From contig CAMAVG010000008.1 of assembly GCA_945861605.1 (NCBI GenBank), forward strand, positions 1 to 18,869: a DNA stretch of 18,869 nt, given 5' to 3'. The stretch is from Rickettsia typhi. Its GTDB lineage: Bacteria > Pseudomonadota > Alphaproteobacteria > Rickettsiales > Deianiraeaceae. Below the pieces are notes generated by a model that was given only the letters and a program-made list of their open reading frames with translations, searched no databases and had not been told where the DNA came from. The position numbers were made by a program, and so were the translations under genes. This document shows positions 1 through 7,332 of this stretch, piece by piece; within the stretch, counting starts at the first letter, position 1; the number at the start of each line of letters is the position of its first letter.

Positions 1-1059
1 ACACCAGCAGAAAAACTTTTAGCAGGGGAGGTTGGCTACATTGTGATTGGAATTAAGACGGTCTCGGACGCAAATGTCGGCGATACTTTAGTTCACGCAA
101 AGGATATCACAACGCCTGCATTACCCGGTTTTAAGAAAATCCAACAATCGGTTTTCTGTGGAATGTACCCAATTGTTTCGGACGACTTCGACAAACTGAA
201 GGAATCGATTAACAAATTGGCATTGAACGATTCATCTTTTTCCTACGAACAGGAGTCTTCGCCAGCACTTGGACTTGGTTTTCGTTGCGGATTTTTAGGA
301 TTATTACACCTTGAGATCATTCAAGAACGCATTTTCCGCGAGTTTGATGTTGAAATAATCACGACTTCGCCCTCGGTTGTCTATAAAGTTGAAACGATCA
401 AGGAAGAAGTTCTGGAAATATACAACCCAGTCGAAATGCCGGAACCGATGCACATAAAATCAATTGAGGAGCCTTGGGTCAAAACAACAATTTTTGTTCC
501 GGAGGAATATCTTGGCTATGTTCTTGGGCTTTGCACCGAAAAACGCGGCGAACAAGTTGAATTGAATTACACGGGAAAAAGGGCGGTTTTGATATACAAT
601 ATGCCACTAAATGAAATTGTTTTGGATTTCCACGATCGCCTAAAATCAATTTCAAGTGGATACGCCTCATTTGAATGGGAAATGTTGGAATATCGTAAGT
701 CAAACCTTGTAAAATTGACGATGATGATCAACGGCTCGGAAGTTCCTGAACTTTCTATGCTCGTTGATAAATCCTCCGCCGATAGACGCGGTCGTTCAAT
801 GTGCGAAAAGCTGAAGGAATTGATTCCAAGACAGATGTTTGAAGTGAAAATTCAAGCGGGGATTGGCTCAAGAATCATTGCTAGCGAAAGGCTTTCTGCC
901 ATGCGTAAGGATGTCACGGCGAAGTGTTACGGCGGCGATGTCTCACGAAAACGCAAGCTTCTTGACAAGCAAAAAAAAGGAAAAAAACGGATGAGAAACA
1001 TCGGAAATATCGATATTCCGCACTCCGCGTTCGTCGATGCGTTAAAAATGGATAATTAG
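1..1059 (+). CDS. lepA: Elongation factor 4 (LepA), C-terminal part; 5' end outside the window
   Basis: LepA is a ribosome-associated translational GTPase that acts on stalled or mis-translocated ribosomes and in ribosome biogenesis. The frame is open from base 1 and gives about 352 residues of a protein that is usually near 600, so the GTPase domain lies upstream. The first visible residues (AGEVGYIVIGIKTV then DANVGDT) are the end of the family's domain II. The GTG at position 43 is an internal valine codon, not a start. The EF-G-like domains III and V follow. The LepA-specific C-terminal domain is unmistakable: TAKCYGGDVSRKRKLLDKQK at about 915-975, then KGKKRMRNIGNIDIP and a terminal ALKMDN. 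The next gene starts 9 bases after the stop, so the two probably form an operon. Confidence 0.97.
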   Translation, partial: TPAEKLLAGEVGYIVIGIKTVSDANVGDTLVHAKDITTPALPGFKKIQQSVFCGMYPIVSDDFDKLKESINKLALNDSSFSYEQESSPALGLGFRCGFLGLLHLEIIQERIFREFDVEIITTSPSVVYKVETIKEEVLEIYNPVEMPEPMHIKSIEEPWVKTTIFVPEEYLGYVLGLCTEKRGEQVELNYTGKRAVLIYNMPLNEIVLDFHDRLKSISSGYASFEWEMLEYRKSNLVKLTMMINGSEVPELSMLVDKSSADRRGRSMCEKLKELIPRQMFEVKIQAGIGSRIIASERLSAMRKDVTAKCYGGDVSRKRKLLDKQKKGKKRMRNIGNIDIPHSAFVDALKMDN

Positions 1060-1068
1060 TGTAAATTT

Positions 1069-2187
1069 ATGCAAAAAGTTGCGATAATCGGCTCGGGTTT
1101 GAACGGTCTTGCTTTGGCGTTTGGTCTTTCAAAAATTGGGATAGAAGTTACACTTTTTGAGGAAAAAACCTTTGGTGCGAACTACGAAAACGACACGCGA
1201 ACATCATTTATTTCACACAAATCGCTCGAATTTTTCCCTGAAATTGCGGAGGAAATCAAGGCGAAATCGGGCGTTATCGAGTACATCTACTCCTTCAAAA
1301 ACAACAGCAAATTCGTTTCAGAAATTGGCGGAAATGCGGAAAATATGGGCTTCGTTGTTGATAATTCACTTCTAAAGTACAGCTTGATAAGTTATATTTT
1401 AACAACGGGCGTAAAAATTCTTGAAAACACCAAAGTTGAGAGCCTTGAAAACGGAAAATCTGGCGTGAAAATCAACGGTATGGAGTTTGATCTTGCAATT
1501 TGTGCATCTGGTGCAAACTCAAGTGTGCACAGGCTTTTGGGGCTTTCACAAAAGCAAATTGATTACAGTCAAACCGCCTTCGTTTTTGATATTTCCCACG
1601 AATTTCCGCATAAAAATATCGCAATTGAAGCCTTCGACGAAGCCTGCGTAATTGCTATTTTGCCGAAATTTGAGGACGGAAAATCCTCGGTAATTTTAAG
1701 CGTGAGGAGTGAAATCGCGGAAAAAATCACGAACGAAAACTTGCTTGAATTCTTGCGAGAAAAAGCAAAAAGAGCCCGCCACACAGGGAAAATTCACGAA
1801 ATTACCACGAAAATTTGCCGATACCCACTCGCGATGAAATTCATGAAAAATCAAGAAATTGACAGCATTTTTTTCATCGGAGACTCATTCCACGCCATTC
1901 ATCCGGTTTTGGGGCAGGGGTTCAACATGTCCCTCAAGGATGTCCAAAAACTCTGCTTGCATATAGAAAAAATGCAAAATATTGGCGTGAAAATCAACCA
2001 AAATTTGGGAAAAATTTCGATGGAAAACGCCGTCAATCACCTTAAAATTGGGATTGCTTCACACATTTTTGGAGGCAAATTCGTCTCAAAAAATAAAATC
2101 ACAAACGCACTCACAAGCGGTGCAATCGCAATCTCGCAGGCAATTCCAACGAATTTAAAAACGCGTTTTTTGCAAAAAATGTTATAA
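1069..2187 (+). CDS. FAD-dependent monooxygenase of the UbiH/UbiF/Coq6 family
   Basis: A 372-residue flavoprotein, slightly shorter than the usual 380-410. Visible motifs are the N-terminal Rossmann fingerprint GSGLNG at residues 8-13 after a beta strand (VAII), with an acidic end at EE 31-32; the middle segment DLAICASGANSSVHRLLG from residue 141; and the FAD/ribityl motif GDSFHAIHPVLGQGFN from about residue 271. The last motif closely matches the GDAAH..HP.AGQG.N signature of ubiquinone hydroxylases. Such enzymes hydroxylate the aromatic ring of ubiquinone intermediates at the inner membrane. Which ring position is used here cannot be read from sequence, so I give no symbol. It follows lepA after 9 bases and probably shares its transcript. 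Confidence 0.88.
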   Translation: MQKVAIIGSGLNGLALAFGLSKIGIEVTLFEEKTFGANYENDTRTSFISHKSLEFFPEIAEEIKAKSGVIEYIYSFKNNSKFVSEIGGNAENMGFVVDNSLLKYSLISYILTTGVKILENTKVESLENGKSGVKINGMEFDLAICASGANSSVHRLLGLSQKQIDYSQTAFVFDISHEFPHKNIAIEAFDEACVIAILPKFEDGKSSVILSVRSEIAEKITNENLLEFLREKAKRARHTGKIHEITTKICRYPLAMKFMKNQEIDSIFFIGDSFHAIHPVLGQGFNMSLKDVQKLCLHIEKMQNIGVKINQNLGKISMENAVNHLKIGIASHIFGGKFVSKNKITNALTSGAIAISQAIPTNLKTRFLQKML

Positions 2188-2192
2188 ATTTC

Positions 2193-2220
2193 TTGACATT
2201 TCAACTTTGCGGATAATAAT
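2193..2220 (+). promoter_or_regulatory. Promoter of yajC
   Basis: A perfect TTGACA (2193-2198) is followed, after 16 bases, by AATAAT (2215-2220, 5/6 match to TATAAT). Transcription would begin near 2227, about 16 bases before the ATG at 2243. This argues against the in-frame TTG at 2207, which would lie inside the promoter. Confidence 0.6.
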
Positions 2221-2242
2221 TAAATATTATTTTTCACGAAAA

Positions 2243-2569
2243 ATGTTTTTTTCCACTGCGAATGCTGCTGATGCGGCTACTCAAACATCAAATCCCATCG
2301 TTGGAATGTTGCCAATTGTGGTGATTTTTGTAATTTTTTACTTCCTAATCATCCGTCCGCAGTCGAAAAAAATCAAAACTGAGCAAAAAATGCGTGAATC
2401 TTTGCAAATTGGGAACAAAGTTGTGACTATTTCGGGTATTTTTGGCTCAATTTCGGAAATCGACAACGAAAAAAGTGTTGTTTCTCTGAATATCTCAAAA
2501 GGCGTTGATATCGTCGTGCTAAAATCATCAATCGCGGAGGTTCTCAAGGAAAAAGAGGAGGCTAAATAG
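2243..2569 (+). CDS. yajC: Sec translocon accessory protein YajC
   Basis: A 108-residue protein with one N-terminal transmembrane helix (about residues 22-40, VGMLPIVVIFVIFYFLIIRP), the hallmark RPQSKKIK just after it, and a small cytoplasmic domain containing GNKVVTISGIFGSI. This is the YajC signature. YajC associates with SecDF and the SecYEG translocon in the inner membrane. The frame is also open upstream to a TTG at 2207, but a good promoter covers that codon, so ATG 2243 is preferred. No SD is evident. secD and secF, its usual partners, are not in this window. Its stop codon lies one base from the stop of the convergent BioF-like gene. Confidence 0.93.
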   Translation: MFFSTANAADAATQTSNPIVGMLPIVVIFVIFYFLIIRPQSKKIKTEQKMRESLQIGNKVVTISGIFGSISEIDNEKSVVSLNISKGVDIVVLKSSIAEVLKEKEEAK

Positions 2570-2570
2570 C

Positions 2571-3584
2571 TCAAACCCCAACGCAAAGGCGAATAATTGG
2601 AGTTTTCACCGTTGGCGGGCGAACAACAAACGCCAAAATTCCAATTTTCTTCAAATTCTCGTTGAACTTTTCAGCATCATCTATAGATTCAAATTTTTTC
2701 ACCAAAATTGCCGAGCCACCGTACTCGAATTCAAGTTTTTTTGCGATTATTTCCGCTTTTTTCAACATTTTTCCCGTATTTTTGCACGCAAATTTAAACG
2801 CCAAAAAGTTGTACGCCAATAAATATTCCGGCAACGAGCTTGAGTACACTTGCGTTCTGCCAAAATTCGCGATTGCATCAACGACGGTCTTGTTTCCTGC
2901 GACATATCCGCCGAATCCCGCGCAAGATTTTGAAAAAGTCCCCATGTTAATATGCAAATGATAATCACTATCATTTCGCAAAACACCAAGACCATGCGCG
3001 TTATCTGTTATTAAAAATGCGCCAAATTCCCTTGCGATATCAACATATTGTGCCAAATCGATCACAGTCCCATCCATCGAGAATACGGTTTCAGTTAATA
3101 TAATGCTTCTAAAGTTTGGCTTTAAAAGTGAATACTCTTGAAGTTTGACTTTTAGATTCTCAACATTGTTGTGCTCAAATCGGACGAATTTTGCGTTCGT
3201 CGCCATGATCCCGTCAATCCACGAGGCGTGAATGTTGCGATCGGTGAAAATCACGGTGTGCGCGTTGCAAATTCCCTGCAAAATTCCAATTGAGGCGAGG
3301 TATCCTGATCCAAAAATCAATGCTTTTTCACAATTATAATGCGTTGCAACGGCGTTTTCAAGTTTTTGGTGAATTTTTGAGTATCCGCCAAGGTATTTTG
3401 ACGCACAGGCGGATTTTCCGTGAAAAATCACAGCATAAAACAGCCAAAGCCTTGCACGAATTGACTTTGAGAGTGAGAGATAATCGTTCGATGAGTAGTC
3501 GTATTTGAACTTTTTCTTGATTTTTGCTTGGCGAAAAAGGTTTTTTTCTTTAACTTTTTCAAGTTTTTCAAGCAAATATTCCAT
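2571..3584 (-). CDS. bioF: BioF-like alpha-oxoamine synthase (8-amino-7-oxononanoate synthase family), short C terminus
   Basis: A PLP-dependent fold-type I enzyme. Motifs in order: SSNDYLSLS near the N terminus; GGYSKIHQKLE (substrate and dimer loop); GSGYLASIG; RFEHNNVENL; ETVFSMDGTV; DNAHGLGV (the aspartate and histidine that hold the PLP pyridine ring); GTFSKSCAGFGGYVAG with the Schiff-base lysine; and RPPTV near the end. DNAHG fits BioF or KBL rather than 5-aminolevulinate synthase (DEVHAVG). BioF condenses pimeloyl-ACP or pimeloyl-CoA with alanine in biotin synthesis. At 337 residues it is shorter than the usual ~385, and it stops about 20-25 residues after RPPTV too early. No other bio gene is nearby, so the substrate is uncertain. 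The start overlaps the iscU stop by one base (TAATG), implying translational coupling. Confidence 0.8.
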   Translation of the reverse strand: MEYLLEKLEKVKEKNLFRQAKIKKKFKYDYSSNDYLSLSKSIRARLWLFYAVIFHGKSACASKYLGGYSKIHQKLENAVATHYNCEKALIFGSGYLASIGILQGICNAHTVIFTDRNIHASWIDGIMATNAKFVRFEHNNVENLKVKLQEYSLLKPNFRSIILTETVFSMDGTVIDLAQYVDIAREFGAFLITDNAHGLGVLRNDSDYHLHINMGTFSKSCAGFGGYVAGNKTVVDAIANFGRTQVYSSSLPEYLLAYNFLAFKFACKNTGKMLKKAEIIAKKLEFEYGGSAILVKKFESIDDAEKFNENLKKIGILAFVVRPPTVKTPIIRLCVGV

Positions 3585-4078
3585 TATTCATCTGACGAAT
3601 TTTCTGCGAGCTGACCATCGGAAATTTTTCGCTCTTTGTAGGATTGGGTTGCGGAGGAGTCAAGATTTTGAACATTAACGCCGCCATTTTGCTTGTTTTT
3701 GTAATCGCTAATTGCCGCTTTAATTGCACCTTCAGCAAGCACGGAGCAGTGAATTTTCACAGGCGGTAGCGACAAATGTTCAACGATATCCGAGTTTTTG
3801 ATTGAGAGGGCTTCGTCTAAACTTTTGCCTTTCACCCATTCAACGGCAAGGGCAGAAGAGGCAATTGCCGAGCCACAACCAAAGGTTTTGAACTTTGCTT
3901 CGATGATTTTGCCCTCTGGCGAGACCTTAATTTGAAATTTCATGACATCTCCGCACGATGGCGCACCAACAACGCCCGTTCCAACATTTGGGTCGGTTTT
4001 ATCAAGGGAGCCAACATCTTTGTTTGTAAGTTCCGTTGAGGTTTTGAATCTTTCAACTACGCCTGATGTGTATGCCAT
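3584..4078 (-). CDS. iscU: Iron-sulfur cluster scaffold protein IscU
   Basis: IscU is the scaffold on which IscS assembles [2Fe-2S] clusters before transfer to apoproteins. The three conserved ligand cysteines are C42 (GAPSCGD, with D44), C68 (TFGCGSAIASS) and C111. C111 follows the LPPVK motif (104-108), the recognition site for the HscA chaperone. The protein has 164 residues against about 128 for typical IscU; the extra is a polar, probably disordered C-terminal tail from about residue 132. iscS, hscA and hscB are not in the window. The gene heads a two-gene unit with the BioF-like gene and is divergent from grxC. A TTGACA box lies upstream at 4128-4123 on this strand, but I see no good -10 at the normal spacing. 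Confidence 0.95.
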   Translation of the reverse strand: MAYTSGVVERFKTSTELTNKDVGSLDKTDPNVGTGVVGAPSCGDVMKFQIKVSPEGKIIEAKFKTFGCGSAIASSALAVEWVKGKSLDEALSIKNSDIVEHLSLPPVKIHCSVLAEGAIKAAISDYKNKQNGGVNVQNLDSSATQSYKERKISDGQLAENSSDE

Positions 4079-4179
4079 AAAATTGCATTAATTTTTTAGT
4101 TCAAATAATAACCGTGTAATTTTGTCAAGGATTTTTTACATTTTCCTTGCAAAATATTTTTTCCGTGAGCATCATTTCA

Positions 4180-4185
4180 TATAAT
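4180..4185 (+). promoter_or_regulatory. Likely -10 box for the grxC operon
   Basis: A perfect TATAAT lies 13 bases upstream of the grxC ATG. No good -35 is present at 16-18 bases. Transcription would begin near 4192, leaving a leader of only about 7 bases. Confidence 0.4.
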
Positions 4186-4198
4186 TAAAACTCCAAAA

Positions 4199-4471
4199 AT
4201 GACAAGTAAAATCATCGTATACTCCAAAGATTACTGCCCGTATTGCGTTCGTGCGAAGAACCTTTTAACTGCAAATAAACTCGAATTCACAGAAATTGAC
4301 ATAACAAGCGATGAGACTCTTCGCGATGAATGTTTTGCGAAATCGAACGGAAGAAAAACCGTTCCGCAAATTTTTATTGGTTCAACGCACATCGGTGGTT
4401 TTGATGATCTAAACGCGGCGAATTCCTCGGGAAAATTGCAGGAGATTCTAGCGATGGAGGGGGTATGCTAA
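4199..4471 (+). CDS. grxC: Glutaredoxin 3 (dithiol type)
   Basis: A 90-residue thioredoxin-fold protein. The dithiol active site is C13-P-Y-C16. The TVPQIFIG segment carries the cis-proline, and GGFDDL is the glutathione-binding loop. This matches GrxC, a cytoplasmic glutathione-dependent disulfide reductase. Dithiol CPYC glutaredoxins mainly reduce disulfides, whereas the monothiol CGFS class (not seen here) carries Fe-S clusters. The last 7 bases overlap the start of the next gene, so grxC, the membrane protein and ilvD are probably co-translated. It is divergent from iscU across a 120-bp gap. Confidence 0.95.
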   Translation: MTSKIIVYSKDYCPYCVRAKNLLTANKLEFTEIDITSDETLRDECFAKSNGRKTVPQIFIGSTHIGGFDDLNAANSSGKLQEILAMEGVC

Positions 4472-5148
4472 AAGAAAAACAAAGGCTTAAGTTTGAAAAA
4501 GATCAAATTCAACTTGAAAACAAAAGGGAGGCGGATAGGGACGATATGGCTGAATATAGTTTGCTTTATAACAACCTTACAGAAACTGCTATTATGTTTG
4601 ACAAGCAACTGTTTTATTACAACGCTTCCATAATAATATTAATGCTTTATTCTTTAAGTAAGGTTGCTGAACATTCATTGGAGTATCCTTACTACTTTCT
4701 TGCAAGAATTTTCCCATTGATTGCAATTGTTTTCTGCGGTCTATCTTTTGCAATGCTAATGATGTCATACAGACACATAACAAAAGCATTACAATATCAG
4801 GTGCATTATGTCTACAATAAAGACGATAATATTCTCATCGAGAGTGATAAATTGCTTAAGAAGTCGGATGGTAATGTTGACCTCTCTTGGCGTTTATTTG
4901 TTATTGGAGCAATTATAGCCTTTATTTATATTTCGATTGGCATTTTTAATCTTGACTTTACAAAAAAAGACGAAAACTTTAATGTGAAAATTATCAATGG
5001 AATTATGCAAAATTCATCGAATCAAAACGCTGCAAAGCCTCAAGGACAATTTATAAAGATAAAATCCATAATACCTCCTTCTCCATCGCAACTCAAACAG
5101 CAAGTTTTGCAGGCACAGTCTAACGCAACCAATCAGCCAAAAAAATGA
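4465..5148 (+). CDS. Hypothetical membrane protein with three predicted helices and a charged N-terminal coil
   Basis: I do not recognise this 227-residue protein as a named family. Residues 1-45 are highly charged and probably form a coiled coil (KEKQRLKFEKDQ...). Hydrophobic helices follow at about 50-68, 81-101 and 143-163. The loop between the second and third (102-140) is polar. The C-terminal tail (about 168-227) is rich in N, Q, K and P and looks disordered. The layout resembles widespread small three-helix inner-membrane proteins of unknown function that are often found in accessory DNA. The gene overlaps grxC by 7 bases and ilvD by 4 bases (ATGA), so it is firmly embedded in the operon. 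Its codons look somewhat more AT-rich than its neighbours, which could mean late acquisition. Confidence 0.75.
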   Translation: MLKEKQRLKFEKDQIQLENKREADRDDMAEYSLLYNNLTETAIMFDKQLFYYNASIIILMLYSLSKVAEHSLEYPYYFLARIFPLIAIVFCGLSFAMLMMSYRHITKALQYQVHYVYNKDDNILIESDKLLKKSDGNVDLSWRLFVIGAIIAFIYISIGIFNLDFTKKDENFNVKIINGIMQNSSNQNAAKPQGQFIKIKSIIPPSPSQLKQQVLQAQSNATNQPKK

Positions 5149-6800
5149 AATCAGACACAGTAAAAAAAGGGGTGAAATCAGCACCTCACCGTTCATATTA
5201 TTACGCAATGGGCTTAACTGAAGCCCAAATTGCACAACCATTTGTTGGGGTCGTTTCCTCTTGGAATGAAACTGCACCTTGTAATATTGGATTGAAAAGG
5301 CAGGCGGAAGTTGCTAAAAAAGGAATTTTTGCAAATGGGGGAACTCCCCGCGAATTTTGCACGATTACAGTCACAGACGGAATCGCGATGGGGCATTCTG
5401 GAATGAAATCCTCACTTGTTTCGCGTGAAATAATCGCCGATTCGGTCGAACTTACAATGCGGGGACACTGCTACGACGCACTTTTAGGACTTGCCGGTTG
5501 CGATAAATCCGAACCCGGAATTATGATGGCAATGCTTCGCCTCAATCTTCCATCGCTTTTTATTTACGGCGGTTCAATTATGCCTGGGCGTTTTCAAGGC
5601 AGGGATGTCACCGTCGTTGATGTTTTTGAAGCGGTTGGAAAGTATGAAGCGGGGAAAATTTCACTCGAAGAACTTACGGAACTTGAAAAAGTTGCCTGCC
5701 CGGGGGAGGGTTCCTGCGGAGGACAATTCACCGCAAACACAATGGCGTGCGTTGCCGAAACCATTGGACTTTCACCAATCGATTTTTGTATGCCACCTTC
5801 AGCACTGCACGATGTTCGCGACAAAAACCTTTTGAAAGCAGGTGAAATTTTAATGAAAGCCGTTGAAATGGATATCAAACCACGCGATTTTATCACACTT
5901 AAATCATTCCAAAATGCTGCCGCGATTGTTGCCGCAACAGGTGGTTCAACGAACGCTGCACTACACTTACCCGCAATGGCACGCGAATGCGGAATTGATT
6001 TTGATCTTTTTGCCGTCGGCGAAATTTTCAAAAAAACACCATTGATTGGAGATTTGAAACCCGGTGGAAAATATGTTGCTAACGATTTATACAACATTGG
6101 AGGGGTAAAAATCGCGATCAAAGAACTCATAAACGGTGGATTCATCGATGGTGAATGCGGAACTTTAACTGGCAAAAAGCTTGGCGAAGAGGTCTTTGAT
6201 GTCACACTCCCTGAAAAGCAAGATGTCATTTATTCTGTCCAAAACCCGATTTATCCAACAGGCGGAGTTGTTACATTGAAGGGAAATCTTGCACCGGACG
6301 GCGGAATTGTCAAAATTGCGGGCTGCAAAACTATTGTTCACACAGGACCTGCAAAAGTTTTTGACTGCGAAGAAGACGCGTTTGAATTCGTCAAAGAACG
6401 GAAGCATAAAGTTGGCGATGTAATCGTGATTCGCTACGAAGGACCAAAAGGTGGGCCCGGAATGAGAGAAATGCTCTCAACAACAGCAGCCCTTTACGGA
6501 CAAGGCGTTGAAGGAGTTGCATTGATAACAGATGGAAGGTTTTCGGGTGGAACTCGTGGACTTTGCGTTGGACACATTTCGCCAGAGGCCTATGTCGGTG
6601 GCATGATTGGTCTTCTAAAAGATGGCGATATCATTACAATTAACGCGGAAACCGGCGAACTTTCTGTCGCGATTTCTATTGAGGAAGAGGGCATTCGTCG
6701 TGCGAATTTCAAACCAAGGGAGCCTGAAATTACAAGTGGAGCAATTGCAAAATTTGCGAAATTGGTTTCATCGGCAAGGTACGGTGCTTTTACGGAATAG
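5145..6800 (+). CDS. ilvD: Dihydroxy-acid dehydratase
   Basis: IlvD dehydrates 2,3-dihydroxy-3-methylbutanoate and 2,3-dihydroxy-3-methylpentanoate to the 2-oxo acids that give valine, leucine and isoleucine. It is a cytoplasmic Fe-S enzyme. The 551 residues are close to the usual ~555-620. Three candidate cluster cysteines are visible: C46 (APCNIG), C119 (AGCDKS) and C191 (GEGSCGGQFTANTM). This pattern is typical of the [2Fe-2S] type. Other family motifs are VTDGIAMGHSGMKSSL, GGSIMPGRFQG, ATGGSTNAALHL, YEGPKGGPGMREML and TDGRFSGGTRGLCVGH. The start ATG overlaps the stop of the preceding membrane protein (ATGA). A hairpin terminator follows. Lying in one operon with a glutaredoxin may help protect or repair an oxidation-sensitive cluster; that is inference. 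Confidence 0.97.
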   Translation: MKSDTVKKGVKSAPHRSYYYAMGLTEAQIAQPFVGVVSSWNETAPCNIGLKRQAEVAKKGIFANGGTPREFCTITVTDGIAMGHSGMKSSLVSREIIADSVELTMRGHCYDALLGLAGCDKSEPGIMMAMLRLNLPSLFIYGGSIMPGRFQGRDVTVVDVFEAVGKYEAGKISLEELTELEKVACPGEGSCGGQFTANTMACVAETIGLSPIDFCMPPSALHDVRDKNLLKAGEILMKAVEMDIKPRDFITLKSFQNAAAIVAATGGSTNAALHLPAMARECGIDFDLFAVGEIFKKTPLIGDLKPGGKYVANDLYNIGGVKIAIKELINGGFIDGECGTLTGKKLGEEVFDVTLPEKQDVIYSVQNPIYPTGGVVTLKGNLAPDGGIVKIAGCKTIVHTGPAKVFDCEEDAFEFVKERKHKVGDVIVIRYEGPKGGPGMREMLSTTAALYGQGVEGVALITDGRFSGGTRGLCVGHISPEAYVGGMIGLLKDGDIITINAETGELSVAISIEEEGIRRANFKPREPEITSGAIAKFAKLVSSARYGAFTE

Positions 6801-6808
6801 GGTTTTTG

Positions 6809-6838
6809 CCCCTTAAGTTTTGAATTTAAGGGGTTTTT
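6809..6838 (+). terminator. Intrinsic terminator after ilvD
   Basis: Perfect 8-bp stem CCCCTTAA (6809-6816) and TTAAGGGG (6826-6833) with a 9-base loop, followed by TTTTT (6834-6838). It lies 8 bases after the ilvD stop and only works in the + direction, because the other side lacks a T run. Confidence 0.85.
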
Positions 6839-6842
6839 GTGT

Positions 6843-7199
6843 TTATTTTTTGTCCTTGCGGTCTTTTTTGTCGGATTTATCCCCATCTTTGCGGTTTTTC
6901 CAGTGATTTTTTACCTCTTCGGATGTCACAACGCCGTTTGCATCTGCATCGATTTCTTTGAACATTTCTTCCTCAGATGGTTTTTTTGCCTCGCGTTTTT
7001 TCTGCATTTCAGCGTGAAATGTTTTGAATTCAGACAAAGTTAGTGACCCATTTTTTTCCTTATCAGCGGTTGTGAATGATTCCTCAAACGCTTTTTTCAT
7101 TTGGGATTTATCGTGATGACCATCGTGACCGTGGTGCTCACCGGCAAAAGATACCGATGTTAAAAGCGTGCAAATTGTAGCAATTTTCAGAATAGACAT
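6843..7199 (-). CDS. Secreted or periplasmic EF-hand protein with His-rich segment and Lys-rich tail
   Basis: Starting at the ATG at 7199 gives 118 residues with a typical signal peptide (hydrophobic 5-18, cleavage after SFA near 19). The frame stays open upstream to 7370, but that part overlaps the glmS start and looks non-coding. Two canonical 12-residue EF-hand loops are present: D46-K-E-K-N-G-S-L-T-L-S-E57 and D84-A-D-A-N-G-V-V-T-S-E-E95. Each has all main calcium-coordinating positions. A histidine cluster (EHHGHDGHHD, 21-30) follows the signal peptide and could bind transition metals. The last 18 residues are mostly K and D. It probably buffers or senses calcium outside the cytoplasm; the partner is unknown. 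It is convergent with ilvD and divergent from glmS. Confidence 0.82.
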   Translation of the reverse strand: MSILKIATICTLLTSVSFAGEHHGHDGHHDKSQMKKAFEESFTTADKEKNGSLTLSEFKTFHAEMQKKREAKKPSEEEMFKEIDADANGVVTSEEVKNHWKNRKDGDKSDKKDRKDKK

Positions 7200-7332
7200 A
7201 AAATTATGTATTAAATATACGCAAAAAAACGAGCCACAAGTTTCAGTTGTCAAGTTTTTTCTCAAATATGAATTTTCTTGACTTAACAAAACTATTTCAC
7301 AACGAATGTGGTAGTTATTTAAATAAAAAAAC

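Noticed and set aside
43..1059. GTG at 43 as a start for the first gene
   Set aside because: The frame is open from base 1 and the upstream residues match LepA, so GTG 43 is an internal valine.
5594..6229. A 211-codon ORF antisense to ilvD
   Set aside because: It lies wholly within ilvD and its composition follows from ilvD codons.
7200..7332. A glmS ribozyme leader
   Set aside because: The gap is only 133 bp, shared with a divergent gene, and shows no ribozyme core. That ribozyme belongs mainly to Gram-positive bacteria.
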